From: Parelaphostrongylus tenuis
Taxonomy: Eukaryota > Nematoda > Chromadorea > Rhabditida > Metastrongylidae
DNA length: 64,000 nt
Direction of reading: 5' to 3'
Assembly: GCA_019055375.1 (NCBI GenBank)
Contig: JAHQIW010007163.1
Span: 213,280-277,279 of the forward strand
This document shows, in pieces, positions 34,380 through 45,155 of this stretch (the stretch's first letter is position 1; each line of letters begins with the position of its first letter). Position numbers and translations under genes: made by a program. The notes beneath the pieces are model-generated. The model worked only from the letters and a program-made list of their open reading frames with translations, had not been told where the DNA came from and made no database searches.

Positions 34380-36705
34380 CTCTTTCTGCGTCACTCTTCT
34401 TTGAGTTTCTTTGATGGTATTAATAGGGTACAGTAATCTGAGAACTGACAACAATAGTCGTGAGTATGACTGGTCTTGAGAATGTTCATCCATTTGCTTC
34501 ACTTAGAAGGAAAAATTCTATCACTTAGTGATGATATATAGAAATTAATGTGGATTCCTTTGTGATCATATTGGGTCCCTCCACATTAACGTCAACTTAG
34601 CATCGTTACGCATGTCACACGCTCGCACGCACGCTCACACGCATGATGTTATTCAGGAAGTATATTAAAACCTTCTGACGAAAGTGGGAATCAAATGACT
34701 ATAACGTCTTTTTTACAGCTGTCGTAGCCCGATGGAAGTAGCACGAGAGTGGATTTGTGAAGTGAACCATCCTCTCCGCGTCATAGAACAGTTGGCATCA
34801 AAACTGATGTATTAGTGGCACCACTTATGTTTTGTAGATGTCAAAGCGAAAAAACTAAGCTACGCGTATACTGTGGTTTAAGGAATTTTTTGCAACAGCT
34901 GTGTTAGTTGAGTGGTGAGCCACTGCCGCTTCAGCTAAGGTCAGCTGATAAAATAGGCACAAGATGATTTATCAGCTGAGGATATTGATCAGATAATTTT
35001 TAGCCAAATTCAGAGATCTATGAGATCTTTAACCCATTGAAACGTTGATTTCTTTCCATAAATATGAATTAGTGAAGTGGCACTGGGATTAGTTGGAAGC
35101 CAAATCAATGTTTTACGAAAGCCGGAAGACGAAAGCGTCTCATAAGGTTGTGAATCAGGACCCCGCGCGACTTGCTAAGGAGGTGATTATATTTCCTTTA
35201 ATACTGTCAACATTTTTCGATTTCTGTTGCAAAAATGAGCGCGGTAAGTGCAGAGGTCAGAGATGCCTTGTATCATAAGTGCGCTATAGTTCGACAAAAT
35301 GCCCGGACTCTCTAAGCTCTCCATCCACCCTTCCACGGTCCATAGATTAGTGCGAAACTTCCTAGGAAGAAACTTGCCCACCTCTATTTTTCAAGGCCAG
35401 AGATTGGCCGCGGTGAATATCTGGTAGCGCTCTTCTAGAACTACCACTGAATCCCAGGGAGGTTTATCCCGACACGCATTCAACGGCATTTATAAGAAAG
35501 ACAACCTCAAGAAAGAACCGAACCCAAATTGAAACCTGAAGGTCATCAAAGAGCCGAACTCCAGGTAAAGAATTGAAGCAAAATAATTGCTGAGATTCAT
35601 AGAATAGGTAAAAGCGATTTTATCAATTAGAAAATTTGTAAGACTCTATTGCTGAACTCGAGCTCAGGAGTTAGTCTATTTTTCAACGATCATTTCTTAA
35701 GAACGTTAGTTTTTGAAGCAAAACATTCTTGTTAGTGGTACTGTAAGATACTTCTCGGTTTCTTTTTTTCTACAATTGTACAACTCTCTGCCACTTTTCT
35801 CTCATTCCCGACAACGCGTGGTAAACAGCAGCGGCTACGGACGTCAGTTAGATAGCGGGGCAGCAGCCCCGAGAGAACTATGGGGACTCGCACTATCGTC
35901 TAATGCGAAAACATTGTGCTTTAGCCACTAAATGAAGCAGAATTCATGCTATAAATCCCTGTGTTTCACAGCAGCTACCATTTCCTCCGTTTTTGGAAAA
36001 GTTAGGTGGTAGCCAACGACTCGAAGACCCTTATTTGATATGACATTATTTTATTATCTCTCTAAGGTTGATAATTAGACGTGTATAAATCCTTTTTGAA
36101 AAAATTTTGGTAATCGTCAAGACATGAAACGCCTTCAAAAAGTTGCTTGTCTAATTTCTGATTATGTTGCTCACTTTCGTTGTCGACCCAAAACTCTCAA
36201 CAACAATGCATATGAGCGGCGAAATTTCGACAACAATCCTGGGTTTCAAAAACAGGTCTTGTTGGCGCAGATGGGTAGTGATCACAATGGAAACAGCGGG
36301 TAGCAACCCATAAGACCGAAGCACGCAAATAAATTCGAACTGCAAAAGCGCCTTAAGCTACTTGTCGTCTAGATTGGTGAGAAAAAAATCTCTCTTTGTA
36401 AACATATGTTCGTCCAATAGCAGAATAGTGCAGAGTGGGAATCTTTAATCCATCTCAACCTTCAGATATTCTCATTATAGAATCTTGCATCGATGAAATA
36501 GGAGCACCACTCAGTCTAATCAGTTATTAGTTAACAATTTCACATGGCCCACTAAATACAGTAACCATAAGAAAATTCGGCATTTTTCCGTCATCCGTCC
36601 TCGTTTCGACCCTTTGGAAAAATTCGTTTTCTATTTTTTTTGGAGATTTAGTGGTCGGAAGCGTCTCAACGGAAGCACTATATATCTGACTTCATCAAAC
36701 ATCAT
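34380..36705. other. Intergenic, nothing firm
   Basis: No supported gene. The stretch 35090-35470 has fragments reminiscent of a helix-turn-helix transposase in several frames (for example SKLSIHPSTVHRLVRNF near 35310), too decayed to name. A perfect hairpin CGGGGC-AGCA-GCCCCG lies at about 35857-35872. Confidence 0.35.
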
Positions 36706-36708
36706 TAG

Positions 36709-36890
36709 AGGTAATTAGAAGCATATTAAGCCCGTAAAAGAACTCGCAGTGGCTTGCCACTTTCTAAAGTCAGTTCTGCTATCCTCCTAGACAGGTTTGG
36801 TACTAATCTGCCGAACTCCGAGGAATGGAAGGTTTGATGATGCCTTGGTCGGGACCGAACCAACGACTAGTGGACATTCATGCATGTTCA
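36709..36890 (-). repeat. SINE family A copy, degenerate
   Basis: It shares GTAAAAGAACTCGCAGTGGC, AGTCAGTTCTGCTATCCTCC, AGACAGGTTTGGTACTAATC and a decayed head with family A in the same order. The 3' end and most of box A are lost. Confidence 0.7.
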
Positions 36891-36894
36891 AGTA

Positions 36895-37345
36895 CGTGGA
36901 ATGTGCTCGAGCTTCATAGCTTCATTCGTTAGGCTTCAACGGTGGCGTTAGTTGCGGAGTACGTAAGTCGCATACTGCAAGAGGATTGGACAATTTCGAT
37001 CAGCTGATCCTCGGATATAAATGATGTTGTTTTGGGTAGTAAACTGCATTACAGTACTCCTCTATTGCAGTTGTTCGCTAATAGTCACGATTTGTTTCCA
37101 TGACATGATTTTATTTAACAATGACGATAAGCTCTCATTAGGATCATTGGTTATTTCATACAAATCTCGTTTTGAGCTATTGAAAGTTTCATGTTGATGT
37201 ATCCAGTACTTTATGAAAAAGCTTTCCTTTTATGATTACGAAGCTTTCGTTAAAATCATAACCGTCGAAGAGAGAAGAGTATTACCCTGTGCCTTAATCT
37301 ATAAAAATATCACGATGTGAGATAAATTGAGATAATCCGAGTCTT
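36895..37345. other. Intergenic, nothing recognised
   Basis: No supported content. Confidence 0.35.
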
Positions 37346-37347
37346 GA

Positions 37348-37557
37348 CATCCACGTCTCAGCCCTGCTGAAATTTACCACCCGCCTCTACACCCCATCAG
37401 AAACCCACTATCCACCCTCCAAACCCCACCGAAACTCACCACCTATGTCTCAACCTTGCTGAACTCACCACCCGCCCTCTAAATCTCACTGAAACTCGCC
37501 ACGTTTCTCTAAACCCTGTCGACACTCGCCACTTACCCCTATCCCTCATCGAAACCT
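37348..37557. repeat. Minisatellite, about 31-bp period, strand-asymmetric
   Basis: Six to seven imperfect copies of a unit close to GAAACTCACCACCCGCCCTC followed by TAAACCCCACT. The plus strand is almost free of G within each unit, giving strong C/A versus G/T strand bias. The reading frame is not conserved, so it is non-coding. Confidence 0.8.
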
Positions 37558-37559
37558 TT

Positions 37560-38085
37560 ACTTTGACGTGCCAATTGTTCATCAGGTCGCAACAGACTCA
37601 CTGTTTCTCGTCTGTAGTGAGAAGTGCGTAGGACATTGACTGACGATAACGAGTAACCCCTAAATCAATCTTTACTTAATAGTTCGTCTGTAGTTTGAAC
37701 GAGACAATTTATCGTCAAGTTAGAATGCGGAAGTTTCAAAAAAAAAACTGAAAGAAAATTAGAGAAAAAAGATGAAGATGAGAGAAATTTAGAGTGATTT
37801 TATGCCTCTCATACTGAAAATGTGCAAAATTCGTGTAACGCGAACAAAAAAGCACTTTTTTCTAACCCTAGTATGTCCAATTACATCTGATACTGTAAAA
37901 ATAATAATTATAAAAGTGGGAAGTATAAGTAGAATATAAAATGAAAATGTAAAAGTAAAACGAGTGAAGCACGTCTGTCCATCCCCAACATTTCCACTGA
38001 CAATGATTACTGTATAAAATGGTATAAGTAATATAGAATATAAGTAATACCTTTATTTATTTATTACGATCCGTCATCACAAATT
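37560..38085. other. Intergenic, nothing recognised
   Basis: A-rich, no supported content apart from short A-runs near 37740. Confidence 0.35.
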
Positions 38086-38087
38086 TT

Positions 38088-38301
38088 TAATGTGCGGATC
38101 CCACTATTTCTAGCATTTGTTCCGTTTTTTCGTTTTCTTACTGAATGACGAAGAATACTGGTCGAGCATGTCTCCTTCCAATCTCGAGGATGGCCTGGCG
38201 TCCCATAGGGCGTTCTCGTTGACTGCCGGAGAGAGTGGTGGGATAGAGCCCCACTCCAGCGCGTCGCGATAAGCATCACAACCGCACGGCGCCACCCAGA
38301 A
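38088..38301 (-). repeat. SINE family B copy
   Basis: From TGTGCGGATCCCACTATTTC (3' end complement) through GATGGCCTGGCGTCCCATAG to the head complement ending CGCACGGCGCCACC. Compared with the 19341 copy, box A has lost a few bases, but the box B-like GGGCTCTATCCC (minus strand) is retained. Confidence 0.8.
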
Positions 38302-38399
38302 TATAAGTAATAAATAACAGATAAGTAATAAAGCACTTTTGTCCATCCATAACTTTTTCCACTAGCATTAGGTACTGTGTATCGTGATATAAAGGATAC

Positions 38400-38692
38400 A
38401 GGATAAAGCTCTAGACATTGATCAATCCCTGAGGGATACGCCACGCATTCGTCTTTATCCGTAGCGCGGTTTGAGGTGACTGAACGTATATCTGGCCTTT
38501 ACAAAATGACTCGCGGTGGCCCCCGGTGTATCGATTCACTAATGCTTATCCTCTCAGATAAGTCTGAGACCAGTCTGATACCACTTTACCGACTACGGAA
38601 GGATGGATAAGTTAGTGAGCAATGAGCGCGAGATCGAACTATCGACCTTGTGCGCAGCGCAAAACACCTCCAACCACTGCGCCACATGCGTT
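38400..38692 (-). repeat. SINE family A copy, full length
   Basis: From GGATAAAGCTCTAGACATTG to the head complement CACTGCGCCACATGCG. It is about 100 bp from a family B copy in the same orientation. Confidence 0.9.
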
Positions 38693-38989
38693 GTTGTCAG
38701 TTATATAAAATATAAAAATATGGAATATAAATAGAATCTAAAATGAACACGCATTAATGAAGTAACGATTGAAGACTTTTACTAACTGTAAAGTTAGCTA
38801 CTGTGCAAAATATAGGTATTCCAGAATTGTAGAAGAAGCATTATACAACGACCGTAATGTAATTGATGTGTATCGATTAGTAGAATAGAGGTGATCAATA
38901 TCATGCTCAAATCGATCTCTGAGTATTACGGTATGAAGGATGACCAGGGGAGGAGGCTTGTTGTCAGTTTGTTCTAGATCTTACTCGCG

Positions 38990-39085
38990 GGTGTCGTCCT
39001 TTCCTCCTTTCCTTCCTTCCTTCTTTCCTCCTTTCCTCGTAACCTTTCCTCCTTTCCTCCTCCTCTCCTCTTTTTCCCCTCAGGG
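38990..39085. repeat. Polypyrimidine tract (CCTTT/CTTCC)n
   Basis: About 95 bp of nearly pure pyrimidine on the plus strand with TCCTT and CCTTTCCT units. The short reverse-strand frames across it (lysine- and glutamate-rich) are artefacts of the tract. Confidence 0.9.
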
Positions 39086-39520
39086 ATAACCTCCTCTTTC
39101 TCATTGAGACTTCTCTCAGTAAGCGAGTCACCATAGTGCTGGCTTGAGTCTCTAGCATTCAGATTGACTGGAAGATGTTTCTTCACTAATTTCCCTTCTT
39201 ATCGCTTACTACCTGTCCTCCGCACACAACTCAATGATCTGAACTAGCAGACGATTCAACTGCAGTTCCGCGTTTCGTGTGTAGCGTGGAAATGGCTTAC
39301 TTGAACTCATCTATCAGCCTCGTACAGACACTAGACTGAGTCTAGTGCCCTTTCATTGATTGGGATGATCTACCCCATCCAATTATGATGACGTTCCGAT
39401 TACCGCAATCATATCGCTCAGTACGAGGAAGTTTATTAGGGCATCAGAGACCGTTGTCGGTGAGATTCCGCGCTCCAATGGACAACGCGATGCGATGCGG
39501 CGCGGCGCGGCGCGTGTGCT

Positions 39521-39561
39521 GCAGAGAGGCAGAGTGAATTGTCATCACCCTGCCTCTCTGC
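39521..39561. repeat. Perfect 12-bp hairpin in GC-rich block
   Basis: GCAGAGAGGCAG (39521-39532) and CTGCCTCTCTGC (39550-39561) form a perfect 12-bp stem with a 17-nt loop. It sits in a CpG-rich stretch with GCGGCGCGGCGCGGCGCG just upstream (39498-39515). Confidence 0.75.
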
Positions 39562-40004
39562 CTTCGCACGCAGTCATAATCACACGTTCTGGCGCGAGCG
39601 TCCCGTCCCGCACTTGCTCTCCCGGCATCGCCTAGGGACATCGACGTTTTTCCCCCGTCTGGGGACATTTTTACTCTCTAGTAGTTTTCTTTTTACCCTC
39701 CTAGTGTGCTGTGAGTTCTGTTCTGTAGGTTAATTTGATGGAGGAACTAGTGGAAGTCACGAGGAAATGTTTTAACCCGATTTGTATCGGTTTCGTCAAC
39801 ATTAATCTGCGGTCTCTCCAGACGTGCCTCACTCACTTGAAACCCCGAAGTGCCTTAGGGGAAAGCCCGTAGTGTTCGTACAATTCGATTGATCACTCCT
39901 AGAGGTGCTCTCAGTCTGCTGGCCTCATTGTGGCCCAAATTATCTTTCCTAACACTTTCTCTTTGCTTTAGGAGCTGAATTATATAGTGATAACACCAAC
40001 AAAA

Positions 40005-40292
40005 GAGCGCATGTGGCGCAGTGGTTAGAGGTGCCCTGCGTCGCACCCGAGGTCAATGGTTCGATCTCGCGTTCATGGCTCACCAAGCCATCCATCCCTC
40101 AGGGGTCGTAAATTGGTACCAGACTGGTCTCAGACCTGTCTGGGATAAGCAGCACTGACTCGGTTAAGCGGGAGGCCACCGCGAGTCACTGTAGAGGCCA
40201 GATATGCATTCAATCACCTCAAACGAGTTTAGAAATTGAAGACGAATGCATGGCGCATCCATCAGGGATTGATTAACGCCGAGAGCTTTATC
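40005..40292 (+). repeat. SINE family A copy, full length, reference copy
   Basis: tRNA-derived retroposon in the forward sense. Box A is TGGCGCAGTGGTTAGAGG (40014-40031) and box B GGTTCGATCTC (40058-40068), correctly spaced for an internal RNA polymerase III promoter. A unique body of about 200 bp follows, with a conserved 3' end (GCGCATCCATCAGGGATTGA, then CGCCGAGAGCTTTATCC). There is no ORF. It relies on a LINE for movement; an RTE-type partner is possible given 12245-13035, but this is inference. Confidence 0.93.
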
Positions 40293-40294
40293 CT

Positions 40295-43080
40295 AATACC
40301 AACAAACCTGAGAAGTCCTCCACTTTCGGATCGTTTGGATTCTAAAAACAGGTGAAGAATACCCATAGATTTTTGACGCCAGTCGGCTTTAGAGTCAATC
40401 CAGCAATTTTCATTTCATAATTTTCTCATTTTATAATTATATGGAATATATGGTAACGGTGAGGACACAGTGGTGTATTTGCAGAACATGACGATCCTTT
40501 TTTTTGTTCTCTATCCCCCGCCATCCAGTCATGATTTTCTTCACTTTGAGATTATCGATTTTTCAGGTGATTGTCTTAGTCGTAATATGGAGGTGCTCTG
40601 GCTGTTCGCTGAGCTGAACTGGGAGCCATGAATGATCTCATTTGAGCGGCTTTCCATCCAGGGATCCGTGCCCGCATCAGAGTTGAGCGGAACAGGTGCT
40701 AGTAAAGGTGTTGGAGGATTGGTAGATCTACGCTCTCGGGCGTTTCTTCTCTCTCTCTGTCTCTGTGTGACGCAATTCGAAGGTCAGCAGTGATTGGATC
40801 TTCCGTAACCTTGTGTGGACGTGGGCTGTGATTGTTTGGGGTCAGGATGATAGGGCTCGTCGGCAAATTTCCCTATTTGATGAGGGCCTTTTTCGTGTTT
40901 TGTGGCTAATGTCTTCGTTTGTTACAAATAGTTTCTAGTCGAAATGCATCCATTTTGGATCGTCAATGATTGCTCAGCGAGAATCTTCCATCTGAAGATC
41001 CACAATTTGCGCTCTGGCCAGTAGGAGGGGTATTCGAGCGATGATTTACCGCGTCGGGGAAGGAGGGGGGGGGGTGCTCAAGCCCGTATCTATCTCTCAT
41101 CATTCATCTCATAGATTCAGTTAAGTAAAGGTTCTTGCTTGAGAACCAGCACTAATGGTGCGTCTAGATGGCAAGTTTTTCCCGCATCGGTGATTTCACA
41201 ACGCTCTTTTTTTTGTTCCCATCTTTTCACCGATGACGTCACCCGTCAAAGTATGACGCGCACTATCGATCCGTTCGCGGGCTGTAGTGGCGGCAGAGTG
41301 ACGTGTTTACTTCCCACCGCGGGTTTTTTTTGTCGTCGTCGTCGTCGTCGAGTTTTTCGACTCACAAGGAACACAGTATTAGCGGTATTGGTGTTTTTGT
41401 CTGTTTGAGGCTAATCAGCGACGTAATGAACGAACGCGCCCAGCGACATCTGCTCCCGTGATGACTTCACATCGCCGGCCGCTTTGTACTCGTCACGTGC
41501 CCTTCCCGGAGTACTAGTGCACTCACTCATGCGGCAGACAGACCCCGCCCACACCCTTTCACCACTACCGTCGGCAGCGAGCGATTCGCCTCGTCAGCTT
41601 GGCTTGTTCTCGTCGTCATCATCGGAACCATTCTTTGGTCGTGCCGTGTCATTTGTGTGCCCTTTCGGGAAATTTGAGATTCCCAAACATGCAAATAACA
41701 CGAATTTCTTTAGTGTATCATTGCTTTATTCTCTTTTCTTCTCGCGCCCTGTCGATGCTTTCAGTTAGAATACTTTGTATCGTAGAGCGCAAGAATACTC
41801 GTATATTAGACGATGCAGGAATTGATTGTAGCGATTGAAGGAATAGTGATTTGTGAGATTTTTTCCAAATGACTCAGTTTTTATTTCCATAGACGCTGTA
41901 GTTCTGATATTTTTAAGGAGAGTTGGATTTGATAGAACGCTTTCGAAGACTGTTTGCTTCGGTATTATTTTTTTATAACTGTGTCGTAATAGTATTATCT
42001 GCGTTCTCTATCAAATATAAGGCGATTATCGTCTTGAGTGTCACATAGAAGATAGATAAGAGAAGGAGAAACTCGATTCCCTTTCTGTAATAAAAAAGAA
42101 GATAGAAACTTCACAAGCGACAAAGGTTAAGTATGTTTTCTTCACATTACTTCGATTCAATGAAAACCCTATGTTTTGTTTTTTCGCAATGTAGGCTTTC
42201 TTTTGATGTTTTCATTGTGATAAGTAGGATTGTTTTGCGGTAAAAATGGGCAGCTGAAGGCACATCTGTAATCGCTTTTTAAAGACCAACTTTATATTAT
42301 GAATTTCTTAGAAATGTTTGGTATCGCATAGGTAGCTCGTAAATTTTAAGTGTTATTGATCATGAAATAAATTTAGTTCAGTGAAATCAGCAGTCTAGAC
42401 ATTAGGCTCACTGCGTAGGAAGTGGCCGTTGAAATAAGACGTTCAGGTGAAAGTAAAGCTAGGAAATGAGAAATAAAAAAATCTTCTATGACGTCGATTT
42501 CGTGAAAGCTCTCTCATCGTGCGAAAAATACAATTTTTACGAATTCTAAGAGTAATTGAGAGCTTTCAATAGTGATGAAAGCAGGTATTCGTCGGGCTAT
42601 ATCTGATTGAATCCTCGAATCCATGTGCGTGTGATAACGGCAGAGCTGTAAAATAATGCTGTTATTTTGTATAATGATGTTCAAGGCATTAGAAATGAAT
42701 GCACGGGCATAGCTCAAGTACCTGCGTTTTGAGTCAATTACCAGATAAATTTGAAAACGCGGAGGCCTACTATTCTTTGGTCATTTAATCAATCAAAATA
42801 AATTCGTGTGAGTCTGAGACGAAGTAGAAGTTGTTGAAATATTTTAGTGGTGGGACGTCTGTTCCGTCTTTTCAAATTCTGTTCACATGTCAGTTCTTTG
42901 GTCTAATAGTTTGTTCAGTTCTATGACGCCTTAAGTGTCGATTCCGTCGAGTTTGCAGTAGTCACTGAAGTGCTAATGTACGTAGTTTCATCTCGAGTTC
43001 CACTTGCTCGAGTTACACGGAGAGTATCACGTTTTCTGTCATCAGACCTTTAGCCTAACTTTTTTCTTAGGATAGTGTAA
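40295..43080. other. Intergenic, CpG-rich, promoter-like patches
   Basis: No supported coding exon. The block 41139-41660 is CpG-rich with a full CRE palindrome (TGACGTCA, about 41234-41241), CACGTG (41495-41500) and a GTC trinucleotide repeat (about 41332-41350). Such composition fits regulatory sequence for a gene nearby, perhaps the A20/AN1 gene or an unseen one. Confidence 0.3.
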
Positions 43081-43082
43081 CT

Positions 43083-43145
43083 GTGGGTGGCTCACGGGTT
43101 GCTGCATTGGCAGGTGTTTGCACCCTATTCAGGTTCGATTTGGAA
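43083..43145 (+). repeat. tRNA-like SINE head
   Basis: GGGTTGCTGCATTGGCAGG resembles box A and CAGGTTCGATTTGG resembles box B, about 35 bp apart. The context has no proper acceptor stem, so it is more likely a SINE head than a functional tRNA. Confidence 0.4.
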
Positions 43146-43358
43146 ATATAAATCACATGGTCCTGTGTAATTGCGTTCTTTGATGAGGAGTGTCTGTTTA
43201 GGACTACATTCCGATAGTTAAGGACGGAGCTCTTCACGATGAGGCTGGATTGAACTATTGAGTGAGATAATTGAAAAGAGAGCACGGGGCCCTGTGTGAA
43301 GAGTACGGGATGTCATCTTTCCGTGAAGTGTGTATCAACATTTCCAGGTGTTTTGAGA

Positions 43359-43645
43359 AGGATGAAGCTCTCAAGGATGATCAATTCCCGTGGAGATGCG
43401 CCATACATTCGTCTTCAAACTGTATCGTTTAAGGTGATTGAATACATGTCTGGCCTTCACAATGACTCTCGGTGGCCAAGCAGTGCAACACGTCAGTGCT
43501 ACTATTTTTCCAGGGGATAGGTCTGGTTTCGATCCACTGGCTCTGGAGGAAATGGGAAGGCTTGGTGAGCCTAGGCGCGGACGCGAACTGTCGAACAATC
43601 GGCCACCTGCGCGTTGTAGAGCACCTGTAATCACTGCGGGCGTCG
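43359..43645 (-). repeat. SINE family A copy, diverged
   Basis: AGGATGAAGCTCTCAAGGAT, GATGCGCCATACATTCGTCTTC, GGTGATTGAATACATGTCTGG and CAATGACTCTCGGTGGCC match family A in order. The head end (CACCTGTAATCACTGC) is degraded. Confidence 0.85.
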
Positions 43646-43649
43646 CGCC

Positions 43650-45120
43650 GTAGGTATTAGGGTTGTATAATTCATTCCTGTTTGCACTTGGGATTGTAAA
43701 ACGTGATATATCTCAAGGGGACTTCTCTATGGTTTTTTTTTCTTGCTTGTCGGTGTCTTGCCTGTCCCCGACGTCAGCTTGAAGTGATACAGTGGAACAA
43801 CAAGAAGGCGAGTGTCAGTCGGTTGGTTCGTCGGGCCATCGCTGTTGTCAGTCAGGGTCATGGTAAACGACGACGACGTCACCTATGCACGTCAGCCACC
43901 CCGGCTGTCCACCACCATTGGGCCGCGTGACGCGGCGCCGCAGGGCGTGCCTTCCCCACGCGGTCGTCGTTTTCGCCCACAGCTGAGAGAGAGACATGAC
44001 GACAATATCGCTCATGAGCTCTCTTATTGGGGGTCGGGGGGGCTATGCTGTCATCATCACGTCATTCGTGTTTAGACATTGTTTAGGCAAAATACTCTAA
44101 AATCTCTGAGTTAATTAGCGGCCAGTCCTCCTGTTTGTATTCGTTTCTTTGTGGAATGTTGCTAATCGATAAGTGTGTTTTCAACGAAGTTCTATCTGAC
44201 AATATTGGATGTTGATCACGAAGTCTAGTAAACAATCGCATGTAAGGAGCATCCAGAAAAACGATTATTTTTTTACGAATTTCCTGGACGAACAGTGGTT
44301 TGGGTGATTCTGCAGTCCTAATGTTTTTGGGCTCTGGGAAGATTCGTTCCAGTAGGTTCGAGTTCGATCGGTTTTTTTCTCAGCCAAGAGGCTAGTACAC
44401 CTCGGGGACGACGTTTGTGTTGGGTTTGAGAAGATGTTTAGTGAAGACCTTTTCCTTTTTTTAAATTGGTAGAGTTTTTGTTTTTATTGTTCTTATTGTC
44501 TAGGACGAAAATAACCTGTCACACTACAGATGTTGGTTTTTTTTTGCCTTTTGTGCCTCTCAGGATGGGGTTTTCTCTTCAAAATTGAGGTTTTCTGACC
44601 TCAAATGAGTGCTTAGGCTGTAGTGGTAATTATTATTGGTTTATGAAAGTTATCTCTAATCATGGACGTATTTTTTTTCTCATTTCTACCTGATGGCAAC
44701 TCTCTAGAGCTTCGAGTGTTTCAATGATTTTGATTTACATGGCATATTCCACATGACTGGTTGTCTTTGTTATCATTTCTAGACATTAGTTTCTTATAGA
44801 ATCATTTTCGGTTCATGAACAAACATGAAGTCGACACGTGAACGTGAAATATTCTAGGAAATAACGATCAGTTAATTGTATCACGTCATGGGTGTACGTT
44901 CTTTGATTTGGTTTTCTCTTAATGGAATGTCCTATCATTGAACCTTGTGTAGAGATCTACTTCCTGCTTGTTATCGTATTGTAATTCAATAAATAGTCTA
45001 CGGAGCGCCAGTGAACGAACGTCAATGGCTTATGTGTTGTTTATCACACTTGTTTACGTGTTTAGCGACTACGTTATCGATAATTACAGCAATACTTCGG
45101 TCATTTTTGCCCTACTCGTT
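43650..45120. other. Upstream region of A20/AN1 gene
   Basis: No coding exon is supported. Around 43860-43990 there is a CpG-rich patch with GACGACGACGTCACC, an inverted CCAAT (CCATTGG) and GCGTGACGCGGCGCCG, plausible core promoter material. The rest, to 45120, is T-rich on the plus strand. Confidence 0.3.
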
Positions 45121-45126
45121 TTCAGC
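45119..45126 (+). promoter_or_regulatory. Probable trans-splice acceptor of the A20/AN1 gene
   Basis: GTTTTCAG ends at 45125, 30 nt before the start codon at 45156, with no convincing upstream donor. In nematodes an outron acceptor this close to the ATG is the usual site of spliced-leader addition. A cis-spliced 5' UTR exon is the alternative. Confidence 0.5.
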
Positions 45127-45155
45127 TCGGTTCTTATAAGTTTCTCCGGTATAAG

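Noticed and set aside
37348..37557. CRISPR-like array.
   Set aside because: Units are contiguous imperfect repeats with no spacers, in a eukaryotic genome. It is a minisatellite.
38964..39186. Lys/Glu-rich minus-strand ORFs.
   Set aside because: They are simple translations of a polypyrimidine tract.
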